Below, in pieces: positions 10,862 through 21,540 of a DNA stretch of 64,000 nt. Under the pieces are notes generated by a model, which saw nothing but the letters and a program-made list of their open reading frames with translations, made no database searches and was not told the origin of the DNA. A program made the translations under genes and the position numbers. The stretch spans positions 126,331,681-126,395,680 of the forward strand of contig NC_086172.1 in assembly GCF_023053635.1 (NCBI RefSeq), given 5' to 3'. Within the stretch, counting starts at the first letter, position 1. Every line of letters begins with the position of its first letter. The stretch is from Elgaria multicarinata webbii. Taxonomy: Eukaryota > Chordata > Lepidosauria > Squamata > Anguidae.

Positions 10862-10960
10862 AAATGACTCCACTTCCCCTGTTATTCCCCTCTGTTACAG
10901 CCTGATGGAATGGCTGCTGGTGATGATACTTGTGGGAGGAGAAGCCTTCATGGGTTTCAG
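10862..10960 (+). repeat. Direct-repeat arm, partner at 11812-11912
   Basis: CAGCCTGATGGAATGGCTGC and GAAGCCTTCATGGG correspond to CAGCCTGCTGGAATGGCTGA and GAATCCTTCATGGTGGG at 11812-11912. The two arms lie in direct orientation about 950 bases apart. Their origin is unclear. Confidence 0.5.
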
Positions 10961-11120
10961 GGCTGGCCCTCCCATGAAGTAAGGTGAGGCGCCCGAATCA
11001 GGCAGTGGAGTGGGAGGAACTGCAAATTGCACCATCCCCCCCCCCACCGGATCCATCAAGAAGGCCCACCGCTACTGCCCCACCACCTCCAGTGGGTGCT
11101 CCAGAAAGCCCTGCCAACTG
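10961..11120. mobile_element. Fragment of a CAGGGCTGGCCCT hAT-type MITE
   Basis: CAGGGCTGGCCCTCCCATGA, then AGGTGAGGCGCC resembles the end of the intact element at 29068-29318 and a piece near 13930-13965. Only one end is clear. Confidence 0.45.
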
Positions 11121-11369
11121 TTCTCTCCGCTGTGGCACTTGCCACAGTAAGATAGTGTCTGAGAGCTCAACCAGGTATCATGAAACTTGGGCAAGCTCTT
11201 GCAAGAACCCCACAGCCTGGGATAATGGGCACCACTTTTGGCCCGGTATTTCCCACGGTCTCGGGCTGAGTGTGTAGCCTGTTTCTTCCACTTTCCCCAG
11301 CTACCACAATTACTCGCGAGTAGCCGGGAAAAGCGGCGGACAGGGTGCAGTGCTCCACAGGAACACTGT

Positions 11370-11550
11370 GAACATCGGGGCAGGTTGGGGAGATCAGGGG
11401 GGAGATCAGGGCAGGGGGAAATTGGGGCACAGGGGAGATCAGGGCAGGGTGGGGAAATCAGAGCCAGGGGGAGATCGGGGGGGGGGGGAGATCAGAACCA
11501 GGGGGCTGGGGAGGGGAAGATCCGAGCCGGGGGTGAGGGGGGGGAGTGGG
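11370..11550 (+). repeat. G-rich tandem block (about 20-bp GGGGAGATCAGG-type units)
   Basis: GGGGAGATCAGGGCAGG-like units recur about seven times with drift, followed by G runs of 5 to 13. The strand is almost pure purine with many GGG runs, so it could form G-quadruplexes. It is not coding. Confidence 0.75.
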
Positions 11551-11589
11551 GAGAATGATTTTTTAAAAAACTTACCTAAGCGCAAGAGC

Positions 11590-11760
11590 GTTCATGTGCA
11601 TCCTGCTCCTTTAAAAATAAGAAAAAATGGCGGATGCGACGGGGCTTTCCTGCAGCCCGTCGCGTCTGATGTGTGGATAGGAGCGACAGCCCACGCTACT
11701 TCTAGCGTGGGCTGGCCCCTCCTCACCACCGGATTATCAGGTAGGCCTAGCAAAGCTCTC
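11590..11760. repeat. GC-rich region with perfect hairpins
   Basis: CAGCCCACGCT, a six-base loop, then AGCGTGGGCTG forms a perfect 11-bp stem near 11690-11717. A second weaker stem (GACGGGGCT / AGCCCGTC) lies near 11639-11667. The style is like the Harbinger-like GC-rich elements elsewhere in the window. Confidence 0.5.
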
Positions 11761-11811
11761 AGTGAGAGAGTTTTCACCTGGGCTGATGGGAGTAATCTTT
11801 CAGCATGGTTG

Positions 11812-11912
11812 GTGGAGTGGCCCTACTTCCCCCTCTCATCTTCATCAGTACAGCCTGCTGGAATGGCTGATGGCAACAGTTGAGGGAAGAGAATCCTTCA
11901 TGGTGGGTTTGG
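11812..11912 (+). repeat. Direct-repeat arm, partner at 10862-10960
   Basis: See the partner for the shared blocks. The two arms flank the G-rich tract and hairpins. Confidence 0.5.
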
Positions 11913-13030
11913 ATGTACTCCTGGATTCCATACAAGCCAAAAAAAATCATGGGATTTTGTCCTGCGATAAGTAGCAGCACCACAGCAAGTGGCAATCTAG
12001 GGATGAAACTTCATACCCTTGGTGTCATCAAATGACAATCCTTAGCTTCTTTCCATATAGCCACCACCTCCATTTTCCAAACTGATATTGCACAGGGGGA
12101 CAGACCTACAACAACCCCTCATTCACAGTTTACAATGGACATTTGATGGGATCTTCCCTTCTGCTGCAATTCGTGAAAAAGTTTTGTTCAAAACACTCCC
12201 TCGTCCTCCTGGGTAGAAAAATGTGTCAGTGTTGCATATCTTTGACACACCTCTACAAAAAACAATGAGAGGCGCAGTGCTCCGTCCTTGCTGTCTGACG
12301 AGTTACACATAAGCATAGGCTTTGTGTGAAAATGGGAGCAGGAAGTGCTGTCTCAGCCTAACCTTCTCTGGCAGATGTACATAGTAGCAGATACAATGCG
12401 GTGTCTGGTGTGAAACCATTCCATGCTGTGGAGCGATGCTGCACAACCGTGAGGAGTAATGTGGAGACACAAAAATTAAAAGGGAAACAGCTGGTGTATT
12501 CAAGTCACAGTGGAGTGAAATAGCCCCACTAAAATTTCTCTGCATCAGCGTTTGGCAACTGATTATTACGGGAACTTCATCTTAGCTTTGGGTGGTTCTG
12601 TTATCATGGCATCATCCTGGCTCTTTCATGGAATTTTTTAGGGGCTCCAGATGATAACATTTCCCAGTCATAACCTTCCTTTGTTTCCCCACCACTTTTT
12701 CCATATTTTTCGTTACTGCAGAACATCTGTTAAGGAGGGGTGGGAGCTGCACAATGCCTTCTGAGCGGTAGCACCAGGAGGTCTCTATCTGAAAGCCCCC
12801 TTTATCTGAGAAAGAAACTGCTTACAACGGGCCACAGAGCAAGACAACCATCAATTCCACGGGGACTAGAAGCCAACATATTGCTCATTAAAGAACTCTG
12901 GAAATTTGGGGTGAAATCCTAAGGGCCACCCATAACATTATGGTGCCTGATGAGGAAAAGTTAGATGGCGCCCTCACACATTAATTAATGGGAGATATCT
13001 TCCCAGCAAGATGTTCTCCCGCACAAGCCT
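11913..13030. other. No gene recognised; small repeat arm at 12746-12790
   Basis: GAGCTGCACAATGCCTTCTG (12746-12765) belongs with the arms at 5028 and 5932. The rest is unassigned. Confidence 0.45.
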
Positions 13031-13033
13031 TAC

Positions 13034-13566
13034 TGTAATGCTGTGTGTGGCGTTACACCCCACAAGTCAATTCCAAATGTATGTCTGCAGTTTGTAAGTC
13101 TGTGGTTTTTAGAATGTTGGCCTGAGTGGGCGGAGTTCGAATGTCTTGGGAGGGGGGAGGAGTGATATATAAGGGAATGACTGAGGGGATTGAGAGATCT
13201 TTCCAGGGAGACTTGTTAGATACTCTTAGAGTCTGAAGTGCTCTCTGTGTTTATGGTACTTAAATTCTGGGAAATTTGAGAGTCAGTGTAGTGAGTGGTG
13301 TCTTTAGAGTGTGGTGTGCACGTAGTGGAAGTATATTAATCAATACTGATAATAAAGAAAGTTCAAGAGTGATTGTGTGAGAGAAAGGAAAGCGCGAATG
13401 TGAGAGTGACAGGATTGTATGGAAGGTTTCAAAAAGGGTTTTAAATGTTGTTATTTGAAACAAAGCTTATGAACTTTTAAAAATAAATTTTGATTGTTTT
13501 GTTTTTAAAACTACCACAAAAATCCCACGTATCTGTTGGGCATTTATCATCTTAAGTTTACACATT
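13034..13566 (+). mobile_element. Possible LTR-like remnant (fossil)
   Basis: A TATA-like box (GATATATAAGGG, about 13164), two AATAAA signals (near 13350 and 13480) and TGTAA / TTTACA-like edges suggest a solo LTR of an old retrovirus-like element. No matching short duplication was found at the edges, and no internal genes are present. The ends are uncertain. Confidence 0.3.
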
Positions 13567-14435
13567 CAGCACCCACTCTGACAATCATTCACCTAAGCAG
13601 ATATAACTCACAGCGCATTATTATATATATTAAAATCCATTCTCCATTTTAAACCCCTTTCTCCACATAGTTTGGAGGAAGGTGGTTCTTATCCCTTGCC
13701 TCAGGCGTATCAAGCGGTGGTGCTTGGCTTGAGGAGGGAGTAGCCTCGGCCGGGTCTGGTTTCAGAGCCTGTGTCGCCCCATAAGAAGTGGTGGCAGACG
13801 AGAGGTCTGGTGTTCTGAGCCTGTGTCATGGCACTGTGCAAGAGCATTTTATTCCAATGGAGATTGTGCCCCATAGGTTAAATTTGTCTGCCTCCCACTT
13901 GCCACCGATGGTGCTGAGCGTCTGTTTCTGAAGCAGCTGCCTCACCTTGCCTCATAGTAGGGCCACCTCTATGCAAAGGAACTTTGTGCACATCACCTGT
14001 AGTCCAAGTAGTTGCCGACCAAGCAGTGATCAAAGAGAACGGAGAGGCCCTGCAAAAATTGTTGGAAGCTCCCCTGGAGATACAGCCTGAGAGTGTCCCA
14101 CACTTTGCACACGGAGCCCTTCCACCATTATCTTGGTCACTGCTCAATGGTGGTGACTGGTAAGCACATAGATCTTCCCACCTGTCTCACCTGGGAACTG
14201 CGGCATGCACCACCACATAGAAGAACGCTGGTGCGCTCATGCATAGGATCTGAACATCTCGATCTTTCTCTCCCATTTTTGAAGCAGCAGATCCAGGAGT
14301 ATAGTGGAACCTGAGCTTGCAGGGTTGAAGTGCTGGGAATTTTGGATGAGCAGGGACAGTTACATCATTTGCTACCTCCCACCCCAGTCTTCCCTGTTCT
14401 CTCCAAATTTAGCTGCAGTCTAGCAACATAGATAA
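13567..14435. other. Unassigned; hAT-type fragment near 13680-13970
   Basis: CCTTGCCTCAGGCG (13696) and GCTGCCTCACCTTGCC (13935) recall the inside of the CAGGGCTGGC MITE family. No gene is seen. Confidence 0.35.
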
Positions 14436-14438
14436 ATA

Positions 14439-15420
14439 TTGTCAGGTATAGGCACAGGCCAGCGTTGTACCTGGTGGTTAGATTTATTAGGAAATGGTTT
14501 GAGAATGTCAGTTGTTCTTTGTAAGCTTATCTCTGTAAGAAGTTCCCATGGGAGTAGCTGGTTCACTCCTTTGTCTCAGCCTTGAAGCGGCTGGTTCTCT
14601 GGAAACTTCAGAGTGTTTTGGAAAAGGTGGGGGCTGCTCTTTGAAATGAGTTGTAACATCCCGCCCTCTTGGCATGTGGGCATGGCTTACAGGTCAGAGG
14701 GCTTGTCTGTCAAATGGCTTTGAATAGGCCTTAAATGCTGGTGCAAAGCTGAAAAAGCTTAGCTAGGTTTCATCTCTCGACGCAAAGCCTGACCTCCCTC
14801 CTGCTTTGGATTCCATCTTCACTTGAGAGTTTGAAAGCACTTTGCACATGGATGCTTTGCTATTTGGACTTTGGATATCTAAGAACTGTGCCATGAAAAG
14901 TAGTGAGGCTTTTCATTGACTTGGACTTGCATATGCTGTAGATTCTATGTTCGTGCTCAGACTCAGGTGGCAGGGAGTTCCCAGTCCTTAGCAGAAAGAT
15001 GGGACTCTTGGGCCTGAGGCTTAACCTTTCCTGAAGTCAGGGTAACGGGGTCAGCTCAGTATTGGTAGGCTGAGATTGACAAGTACGTGACGGATCACTC
15101 TGCCTGGCTCTGGTGGCTCAGAGCAACTTTTCCTGGGACTTTGTTTTAGGAGATTGGCCATGTCCCTTTGAGGTGTCAACGTATGTGGCATCTGGAGAAG
15201 CTCAAAGCTGTTATTGGCATACCCTGTTCACACACACACCCCTCTCTGAGCATTTGCCTTAAAGATCATTGCAGAAAAAAGAGCCTAAAGCTTTCTAACC
15301 ATTGTTCAGCTTTCAGTGCGTTTTGGAAATTCTGTAACCATTAAGCTTGTCTACCATGTGATTTCCTCAATAAAAGAAGTCTCACTGATGTGAGTGTCTT
15401 GTGTCAGCTTGGCAGCATGT
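14439..15420 (+). mobile_element. Possible long solo LTR-like remnant (fossil)
   Basis: About 980 bases begin TGTCAGGTATAGGC. A polyadenylation signal lies near the end (CCTCAATAAAAGAAG, about 15366-15380), followed by a GT-rich stretch and GGCAGCA. The layout suits U3-R-U5 of an old LTR element. No matching edge duplication and no internal genes were found. Confidence 0.35.
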
Positions 15421-15960
15421 ATGAATTCCAGAGGGAACAGGCATGAAGATGACGAATATGGATGAACACAGCTGCCTGCTCTTTTAGACTCTCCGTAGAA
15501 GCCTGGCTATGGGGACTGTCATGATGAGTACCTGCACTTCAAGTTTTAACATCACCCCAATGAGAAGCCCTTGTAGCCAAAGAGTCAAACCACTGTACAA
15601 TTAGGAAAAAACAAAACACCTAACTAACTTGCCTCTCAAACATTGAAAATGCAAAGGAGAAAACTTCAAAGAAAGGCAGGAATCCCTAAGGTGAGGATGT
15701 GTGCAGCTCCTTTGGAAACAGCCTACTAAACATGTCTATTCAGAATTAATTCCCATTGTTTTCCATTGTATTTACTTTGCATGGAAGCAGAGAGAAAGGG
15801 GAAGGGAATTGCTTGGTGTATTGTTTCAAATCCCACCCATCTGGAATTGCGGACCTGCACATAAGCTTAATGACTTTTTCCCCTCTAAAGGAAGCTTGTT
15901 GATGCTATGAGACTCCACCCACATATGCCTGAACTAATGCTGTTTCTCATGCAGTCTGCC
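15421..15960. other. No recognised feature
   Basis: Nothing assigned. Confidence 0.4.
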
Positions 15961-16149
15961 ACGCAAAAGTGGCTTTCTTTCTTTCTTTCCTTTCTTTGTA
16001 TATGCCACTTTAATCAGCTGTATGTGCCACAGGGGGAGCAAAGCCACTTTGAATAAAGCACAGTTGGAGAGCATCTCCATGTAGATGGTTTCATGATGTA
16101 TTTTGCTTTGCTTAAAAGCAGTTGTACAGTGGCTATGATTTGGAACTGT

Positions 16150-16280
<131 letters not shown>

Positions 16281-16856
16281 TCTTATTAGCCATAGAAGGG
16301 GAAAGAGAAGTATTCATACTGTACCTGTCTTTTTCTCCTCTCCATGGTGGCTGATAGCAGCTTTGGAGTAGGGATTATATAAATCAAGGAAAAAGCTTGG
16401 GGCAGGAGAGCTAATGTCCATTCCCCTGGCACCCTGGCCCTACCAGCAGCTGCTAATTTTTGAAAACACTGGGAAAATCTCTACCACAGATCTCCTATAT
16501 CACATTCACATCTAGTTGTGTCTATGATATAATTTATTTTTTAAAATGACAGTTGAGTAATCCTTCCTCCATGGCCTATCATGATATCTTGACACAAAAG
16601 CCAGCCAGTCTTACGATAGGGAACAAAGGTTCTATGGCATTGGCAGCCTCCTGGTATTGAGCCCTTCTAGAGCCACTAAGATCTTTGGAGGAGGGAGGAA
16701 CACCCTTTTTATTAACAAATATGTTTCCTTACATGGTATTCCAACAAAGGAAGAATATTCTGCAGACCGTGCAGAAAGAACTTGTCTGTTACATATTCTT
16801 ATCCACATAAGAATAATCTGGGCCTTTGCAAATACCAGAAAAGGGTGGTGTGAAAC
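16281..16856. other. No recognised feature
   Basis: Nothing assigned. Confidence 0.4.
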
Positions 16857-16975
16857 CATTATTATTATTATTATTTATTATTATTTATTTATATAGCACC
16901 ATCAATGTACATGGTGCTGTACAGAGTAAAACAGTAAATCGCAAGACCCTGCCGCACAGGCTTACAATGTCTAAC
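16857..16975 (-). mobile_element. L2-type LINE 3' end (ATAGCACCATCAATG form)
   Basis: An ATT tail is followed by ATTTATATAGCACCATCAAT, then GTACATGGTGCTGTACAGAG and CCCTGCCGCACAGGCTTAC. The same 3' end occurs at 37267-37430. The tail lies first, so the element is on the minus strand. Confidence 0.75.
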
Positions 16976-17129
16976 CAAGATAGACATTTCCTTGCATGCA
17001 ATGGAAGGCAGGCAGATCCACCAAATTCAAAGTTTCATCCCACATACCCGTTTCCCTTGAATTATCCCCATAGCCTAAAGCTGTCGTTGTTGTTGTTGTT
17101 GGCTAAATCACACCCCAGGCGGCGGCACT

Positions 17130-17865
17130 CCTAAGATCCTTTGCATACCAGGAAAAGGGTTTAAGGGGGAGAAATGTAAAAAAAAAAAACCCATTAAAAA
17201 TCAACGGATGACCCAATCCGATTCAAATTTAGTATGCTTAAAGCCCTCCCTAATATCTATTACTGTGCCAATTTTGATGTCTTTATCTTTAAAACTTATG
17301 CAGATGTAAGTATTTGTTTAATTTGTACTTTAAACATATCAAATCATCTCCTGAGCCCCCAGTGGCCGCTCGGAGAACAACAAAAGATTCGCTCCTAAGG
17401 AAAGGAAAGGAACCTCTCGTGCAAGCACTAAGTCATTACTGACTCTTGGAGGGATGCCAGCTTTCACTGACATTTTCTTGGCAGGCCTTATATCGGGGTG
17501 GTTTGCCGTTGCCTTCCCTGGCCGTTATTACCTTTCCCCCAGCTAACTGGGTACTCATTTTACTGACCTCGGGAGGATGGAAGGCTGAGTGGACCCGAGC
17601 TGGCTGCCTGAAACCAGCTTCCGCTGGGATCGAACTCAGGCCGTGGGGAGAGTTTCGGCTGCAGAAACTCTCTGCGCCACACGAGGCTCTAATCGCTCCT
17701 AAAGGGGTGGTAAAATACGTCGGTTCTTTTGGCTAAGAAGCACAATTAAAGCAGGATGCATGGGAGTGCTTCACAGTCAAAGCAGATTATAAACTCGAAA
17801 ACTTTGGGGTCCTTTGCACGCAATTTGCAGTGATTGCATAGTATAACACTGGTGTGAGGACGCTA
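17130..17865. mobile_element. Repeat shared with 6745-6935, interrupted by a SINE
   Basis: Left part: TCAACGGATGACCCAATCCG. Right part: GCATGGGAGTGCTTCACAGT, then CATAGTATAACACTGGTGTG. The two parts are joined in the 6745-6935 copy and separated here by extra sequence and the SINE at 17399-17692. Confidence 0.6.
17399..17692 (-). mobile_element. tRNA-derived SINE (second family) with 10-bp TSD
   Basis: On the minus strand the head reads GTGTGGCGCAGAGAG, then CTGAGTTCGATCCCAGCGG, a tRNA B-box region. The body has TTACCGAGG-like and GGTACTCATTTTAC-type blocks. It is flanked by TCGCTCCTAA at 17389-17398 and 17693-17702. It is not related to the Sauria SINE in its body. Confidence 0.85.
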
Positions 17866-18275
17866 TCAGAGCTGGTAACAATCCAGTACGAGAGGTGAGG
17901 GGAAGGCCCCTGAGATGCCAGTGGGTGCTTTCCAATGCTTTGTACTCATCAGTGAATCTCCATGTGGTGGAATTCTGCCTGCCAGGCCAGATGGGGCCAG
18001 TTGCTTAGCATTTACAACAGGCATATTTGGGTGGTGTGTGTGTATGTAAATTAATTAGGCTAACCATGCAGAGAGGAAGAATGCCTTCCAAGTATATAAC
18101 TAACCTGCTCTTATGCAAAGCGCTTCATTTGTATAATGAAAATTCCATCGTGACTCTCTGCTTTCCATACCAGATTAAAACCCATCCTTGTGTGCACAAT
18201 GCAATTGTCCTGCATCCAGCAAAAATCAGTGATATTTTTCTAGGAATGGGGATTGAAGTAAGGAACACATTAGCA
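17866..18275. other. No recognised feature
   Basis: Unassigned; ends in a short TTTA tract (18281-18303). Confidence 0.4.
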
Positions 18276-18559
18276 CAGGATATTTATTTATTTATTTATT
18301 TATACTATTTCTATTAGAGCTGTGAGCACAAGGTCTCTTGAAAATCGCCACCCTATTTGTGGGCAGATAAACGCCACTCAATTTCTCCAGTGGAAACAGA
18401 AATTCTCAACAGTTTCTCCCAGGGGTTCACCATTGGCAGGGTTTGTTGCACAGCTTCTTTCTCCTCCCCCACCCACCCCAGCCAGGAATGCCTCCACCAT
18501 GATGCCAGAGTGAGGGTAATTGGTGGGTGTGCCGTATTTGCCTCACTTTGGCTAAAAAA

Positions 18560-18715
18560 GTTGGGGTAAGAACCCATCTTTTTAAATGCAGAGCTTCGCA
18601 GAAAAGCCTAGTGTTGGCTTTTTGGTGGCTCCTGCATCATATAATTGACGCAGCACCACTGCACAGCCTGCTCAAGGCTTTCAGAGCATATAGGCAGCCC
18701 CCAAGCGGGCAAGAA
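18560..18715. mobile_element. Harbinger-like GC-rich MITE fragment, inverted relative to 24057-24200
   Basis: TTTTTAAATGCAGAGCTTCG, CTCCTGCATCATATAATTGA CGCAGC and CACTGCACAGCC are the reverse complement of blocks at 24070-24185. The terminal sequence is not clear here. Confidence 0.5.
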
Positions 18716-19084
18716 AGGTAAAGCTCTTTCTGTAGAGACCCAACCTCAAGTCTGCAATGAAACCAGTAGATACAGCAGATTAACAGATTAACAGTCTAGA
18801 AAAGCTCTCCATCTCCAGAACTCCAGGGAGCATCCTCTTGCTCTGCCCCCATCTCAGACACCTTTAAGCTCTGCAGTGGGCCCACGAGCTCTGAGGGCAA
18901 GATCTGCTGCCAACAGGTGAGAATGGCAAGAGCCCATGGGCAGGAGAGCTCCGTCGTGTCAGCAAGGGTAGAGATACACTATATTCCCATGCTCCCTTGA
19001 GGTTTTCAGGCTAGACTTATGGTGTGTGCATGCCCCTGATGGGAGAGGAAGCCCCATGTGGACAAGAGGGGAGCATATGCTGCC
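18716..19084. other. No recognised feature
   Basis: Nothing assigned. Confidence 0.4.
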
Positions 19085-19087
19085 ATC

Positions 19088-19250
19088 CAGCAGTGGAGGC
19101 TGGTCGCTTTTGGTTGGTCTGTCAATCCATCAGTTCAGCACCTTGGATAGCTCCTCTAGGGTTCCGGCTGGTTTTGACTGGAACCCAGAATGGATTCACG
19201 GCCCTCTGAAATTGGAGCCACTAATCTCCACTGCCACTAATCTGCACTGG
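19088..19250. mobile_element. hAT-type MITE (CAGTGGAGGCTGG family)
   Basis: The left end CAGTGGAGGCTGGTCGC pairs with TTGGAGCCACTAATCTCCAC TG. The inside has AGCACCTTGGATAGCTCCTC and ACCCAGAATGGATTCA. Relatives: 26294, 29704 and 51535. Confidence 0.65.
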
Positions 19251-19346
19251 TGGTGGTGGGAGGAGGACCCAAACAGGAGCACTAATCCTAGTTCAAAGTT
19301 CATAACCAAATTGAGGTCAAATTCTGGATTTCAGTCTATCCACACA

Positions 19347-19353
19347 GTCTGAA

Positions 19354-19398
<45 letters not shown>

Positions 19399-19435
19399 TA
19401 TTGCATTTTTATACCACCCAGCAGCCGAAGCTCAT
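19347..19435 (-). mobile_element. L2 3' end with a long (ATT)n tail
   Basis: About 15 ATT units are followed by TTTATTGCATTTTTATACCA, CCCAGCAGCCGAAGCTC. The copy is very short. Confidence 0.7.
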
Positions 19436-19544
19436 AGCAGCAGTGCAAGTGGAGAAGCAGCAGATGGGAGGGATGTTGAACTACCGGCCTTTCCCCCCAC
19501 CTTTTAAAGACCCCTCCCCTTCCCTCCCAGCCAGGCTCATTTGC

Positions 19545-19690
19545 AGTCTTATTTATTTATTTATTTATTTATTGAAGGATTTTTATGCCGCCATTCAGCC
19601 AAAAAAGGCTCTCACGGCTGCTTACAAAAGTATTTCTTGACAGTCCCTGCCCACAGGCTTACAATCTAAAAGACATGACACAAAAGGAAA
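19545..19690 (-). mobile_element. L2-type 3' end, variant
   Basis: A TTTA tail precedes TTTTTATGCCGCCATTCAGC, GGCTCTCACGGCTGCTTAC and CCTGCCCACAGGCTTACAAT. It differs in detail from the main L2 end. Confidence 0.6.
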
Positions 19691-19780
19691 GGGGATTGGG
19701 AGGGAGGAGGAGGAGGGGGGAAAGGAAAGCAAATTCAGGCACTACAATCTTAGTTGTAAAGTTCAGCAGTTACAGATGAC

Positions 19781-19970
19781 AGCAGGAGGGAGGGGGCTCT
19801 CAGCTGGAGCTGGACCCAGGCACGGTGGAGAGGTGCCTGGCTGCTGCTTCCCCCCTCACTGGTGGCCTCTGCAGAGACAGTTGGTAGCAGGAGGGAGGGG
19901 GCTCTCAGCTGGAGCTGGACCCAGGCACGGTGGAGAGGTGCCTGGTTGCTGCTTCCTCCCTCACTGGCAT
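19781..19970. repeat. 105-bp tandem duplication (two units)
   Basis: Unit 1 is 19781-19885, unit 2 is 19886-19970 (last part missing). AGCAGGAGGGAGGGGGCTCT opens each unit, and the shared part ends in a CTTCC-rich stretch then CCTCACTGGC. Long ORFs on both strands here come from the repeat. Confidence 0.85.
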
Positions 19971-20057
19971 CTGGCTGGGAGAGAAGCAGTCCCTCCTCAT
20001 TAATATGGGGGTAACAATATCTGCCTAAAAAACAGGACTGTTGTTTGATTGGCCTTC

Positions 20058-20150
20058 TCCAACTTGGTGCCCTCCAGATGTGTTGGAGTAGACATTGGGG
20101 GTTGTAGCCCAAGACATCTGGAGGGCACCAGGCTGGGGAAGGCTGGCATA
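20058..20150. mobile_element. Palindromic hAT-type MITE (GGTGCCCTCCAGATGT family)
   Basis: CCAACTTGGTGCCCTCCAGA TGTGTTGG is mirrored by CATCTGGAGGGCACCAGGCT GGGG around a short middle. Related pieces lie at 48155-48240 and 60525 / 61080-61145. Confidence 0.7.
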
Positions 20151-20204
20151 GATTATGTATATTCAGAGGTTTGAAGACTTAGGGTGTGTACAAATGTACC
20201 TATG

Positions 20205-20941
20205 ATGGGAAGGCCTGTAACTCAGTGGTGGAGCACATAGTTTGCATGCAAAATGTCCCAGATTCAGTCTCCGGCATTTGCTGGTAGGGCAGAGAATCTC
20301 CTGGCTTGGGTTGGGTCCCAGGAGAAGCAACTGTTCAACCAGCCACCTGAGGAGGCTCCGGGAGCAGGACATTATGCCGGGTGAGGCAAGTCAGCAATTA
20401 TGCCAGAAAATCAGCAAGGCAGAGACTAATCACACTTTGGACACAGGCTGGGACAGTTCCTCATGTTAACGAGTTGTCATTCCAACAAGGAGCTAGCGGC
20501 AACTGAGGGCTTAAGGAGGACGCTCAGGTTCTGTTCTCTCAGAAGCTCCACCTCCCACTGGTTGCCATCTGCAACCTTAAAGAGCCCACACTAATTTCTG
20601 TAGCCAAGCTCCTACATGACTGAGGGACCTGAGAGGCTCTGGGAAAGGCATTCATGGAGGTTGAGGCTGAAAGAAGGGCTGAGTCCTTGGCTCTTGGGAT
20701 GCATCATAGATTCCTGAGGGTCCTCTCCGGAGTGGGGTGACCACGGTCTCACTGGGCTGAGTCATCTCTGGAATGACACTGATCCTCCAGACCTGACGGT
20801 ATGACAGAGGAAGACCCCCTATCTGAAACCACAGCGTGTCACTGCCCATCAGTGAAAAGTGTAGACAATACTGAGCTGGATGGACCAGTGGTATGTCTCG
20901 GTATAGGGCAGCTTTCTTTGTTTCTACCTCTACTGTACCGG
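20205..20941 (+). mobile_element. tRNA-derived SINE split by about 490 bases
   Basis: The head GGCCTGTAACTCAGTGGTGG, then GCATGCAAAATGTCCCAGATTC and CCGGCA is tRNA-like (20206-20290). The tail (about 20790-20941) has CTATCTGAAACC, GACAATACTGAGCTGGATGG and GGTATAGGGCAGCTTTC. The sequence between them is unassigned and appears inserted. Another copy is at 58625-58758. Confidence 0.75.
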
Positions 20942-21265
20942 AGCTAGTGCAGATTGTTTTTTTCTCTTGCAGGGCAAAGTCCTGCCAGGAAACATGTGCC
21001 TGGCTCCCTTCATCAATTTGGAGGAATGGGTGGAGGTCAGGGACAGCAGACATGATCCTGTTTACACTCCATACACTCGTGCTGTTGTTTTACATGGATG
21101 AACATGTGAATATTGCTTAAAAAAAACTTTGAGAATTATGGAACCAGTTGGTAAGGTGAGTTTGTAGTCGTAGGCTGTCAGTTCTTCCAGCATCATGGGG
21201 TCTGGTGGAGCCAAGCCAGGGGCTATTCCAAAATAATTCGTTTGGGAAACCAAAGGAGAAGGCAA
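20942..21265. other. No recognised feature
   Basis: Nothing assigned. Confidence 0.4.
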
Positions 21266-21267
21266 AG

Positions 21268-21540
21268 ATCCTCCCAGAGTGCAGGACACGGAATAACGGG
21301 CTCAAGTTAAAGGAAGCCAGATTCCAGCTGGACATCACGAAAAACTTCCTGTTAGAGCAGTACGACAATGGAATCAGTTACCTGGTGAGGTTGTGGGCTC
21401 TTCCACACTAGAGGCCTTCAAGAGGCAGCTGGACATGCATCTGTCAGGGATGCTTTAGGCTGGATTCCTGCATTGAGCAGGGGGTTGGACTCGATGGCCT
21501 TGTAGGCCCCTTCCAACTCTGCTATTCTATGATTCTAGCA
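21268..21540 (+). mobile_element. CR1 LINE 3' end
   Basis: GGAAGCCAGATTCCAGCTGG, AAAACTTCCTGTTAGAGCAG, GAGGCCTTCAAGAGGCAGCT and the terminal TGCTATTCTATGATTCTA mark the 3' end of a CR1 subfamily. The minus-strand counterparts are at 26068 and 49013. Confidence 0.85.

Noticed and set aside
19750-20112. 120-residue minus-strand ORF with an internal repeat
   Set aside because: The protein repeat is the 105-bp DNA duplication, and no family is recognisable.
20205-20290. A tRNA gene on the plus strand
   Set aside because: The head is part of a SINE whose tail is at 20790-20941.
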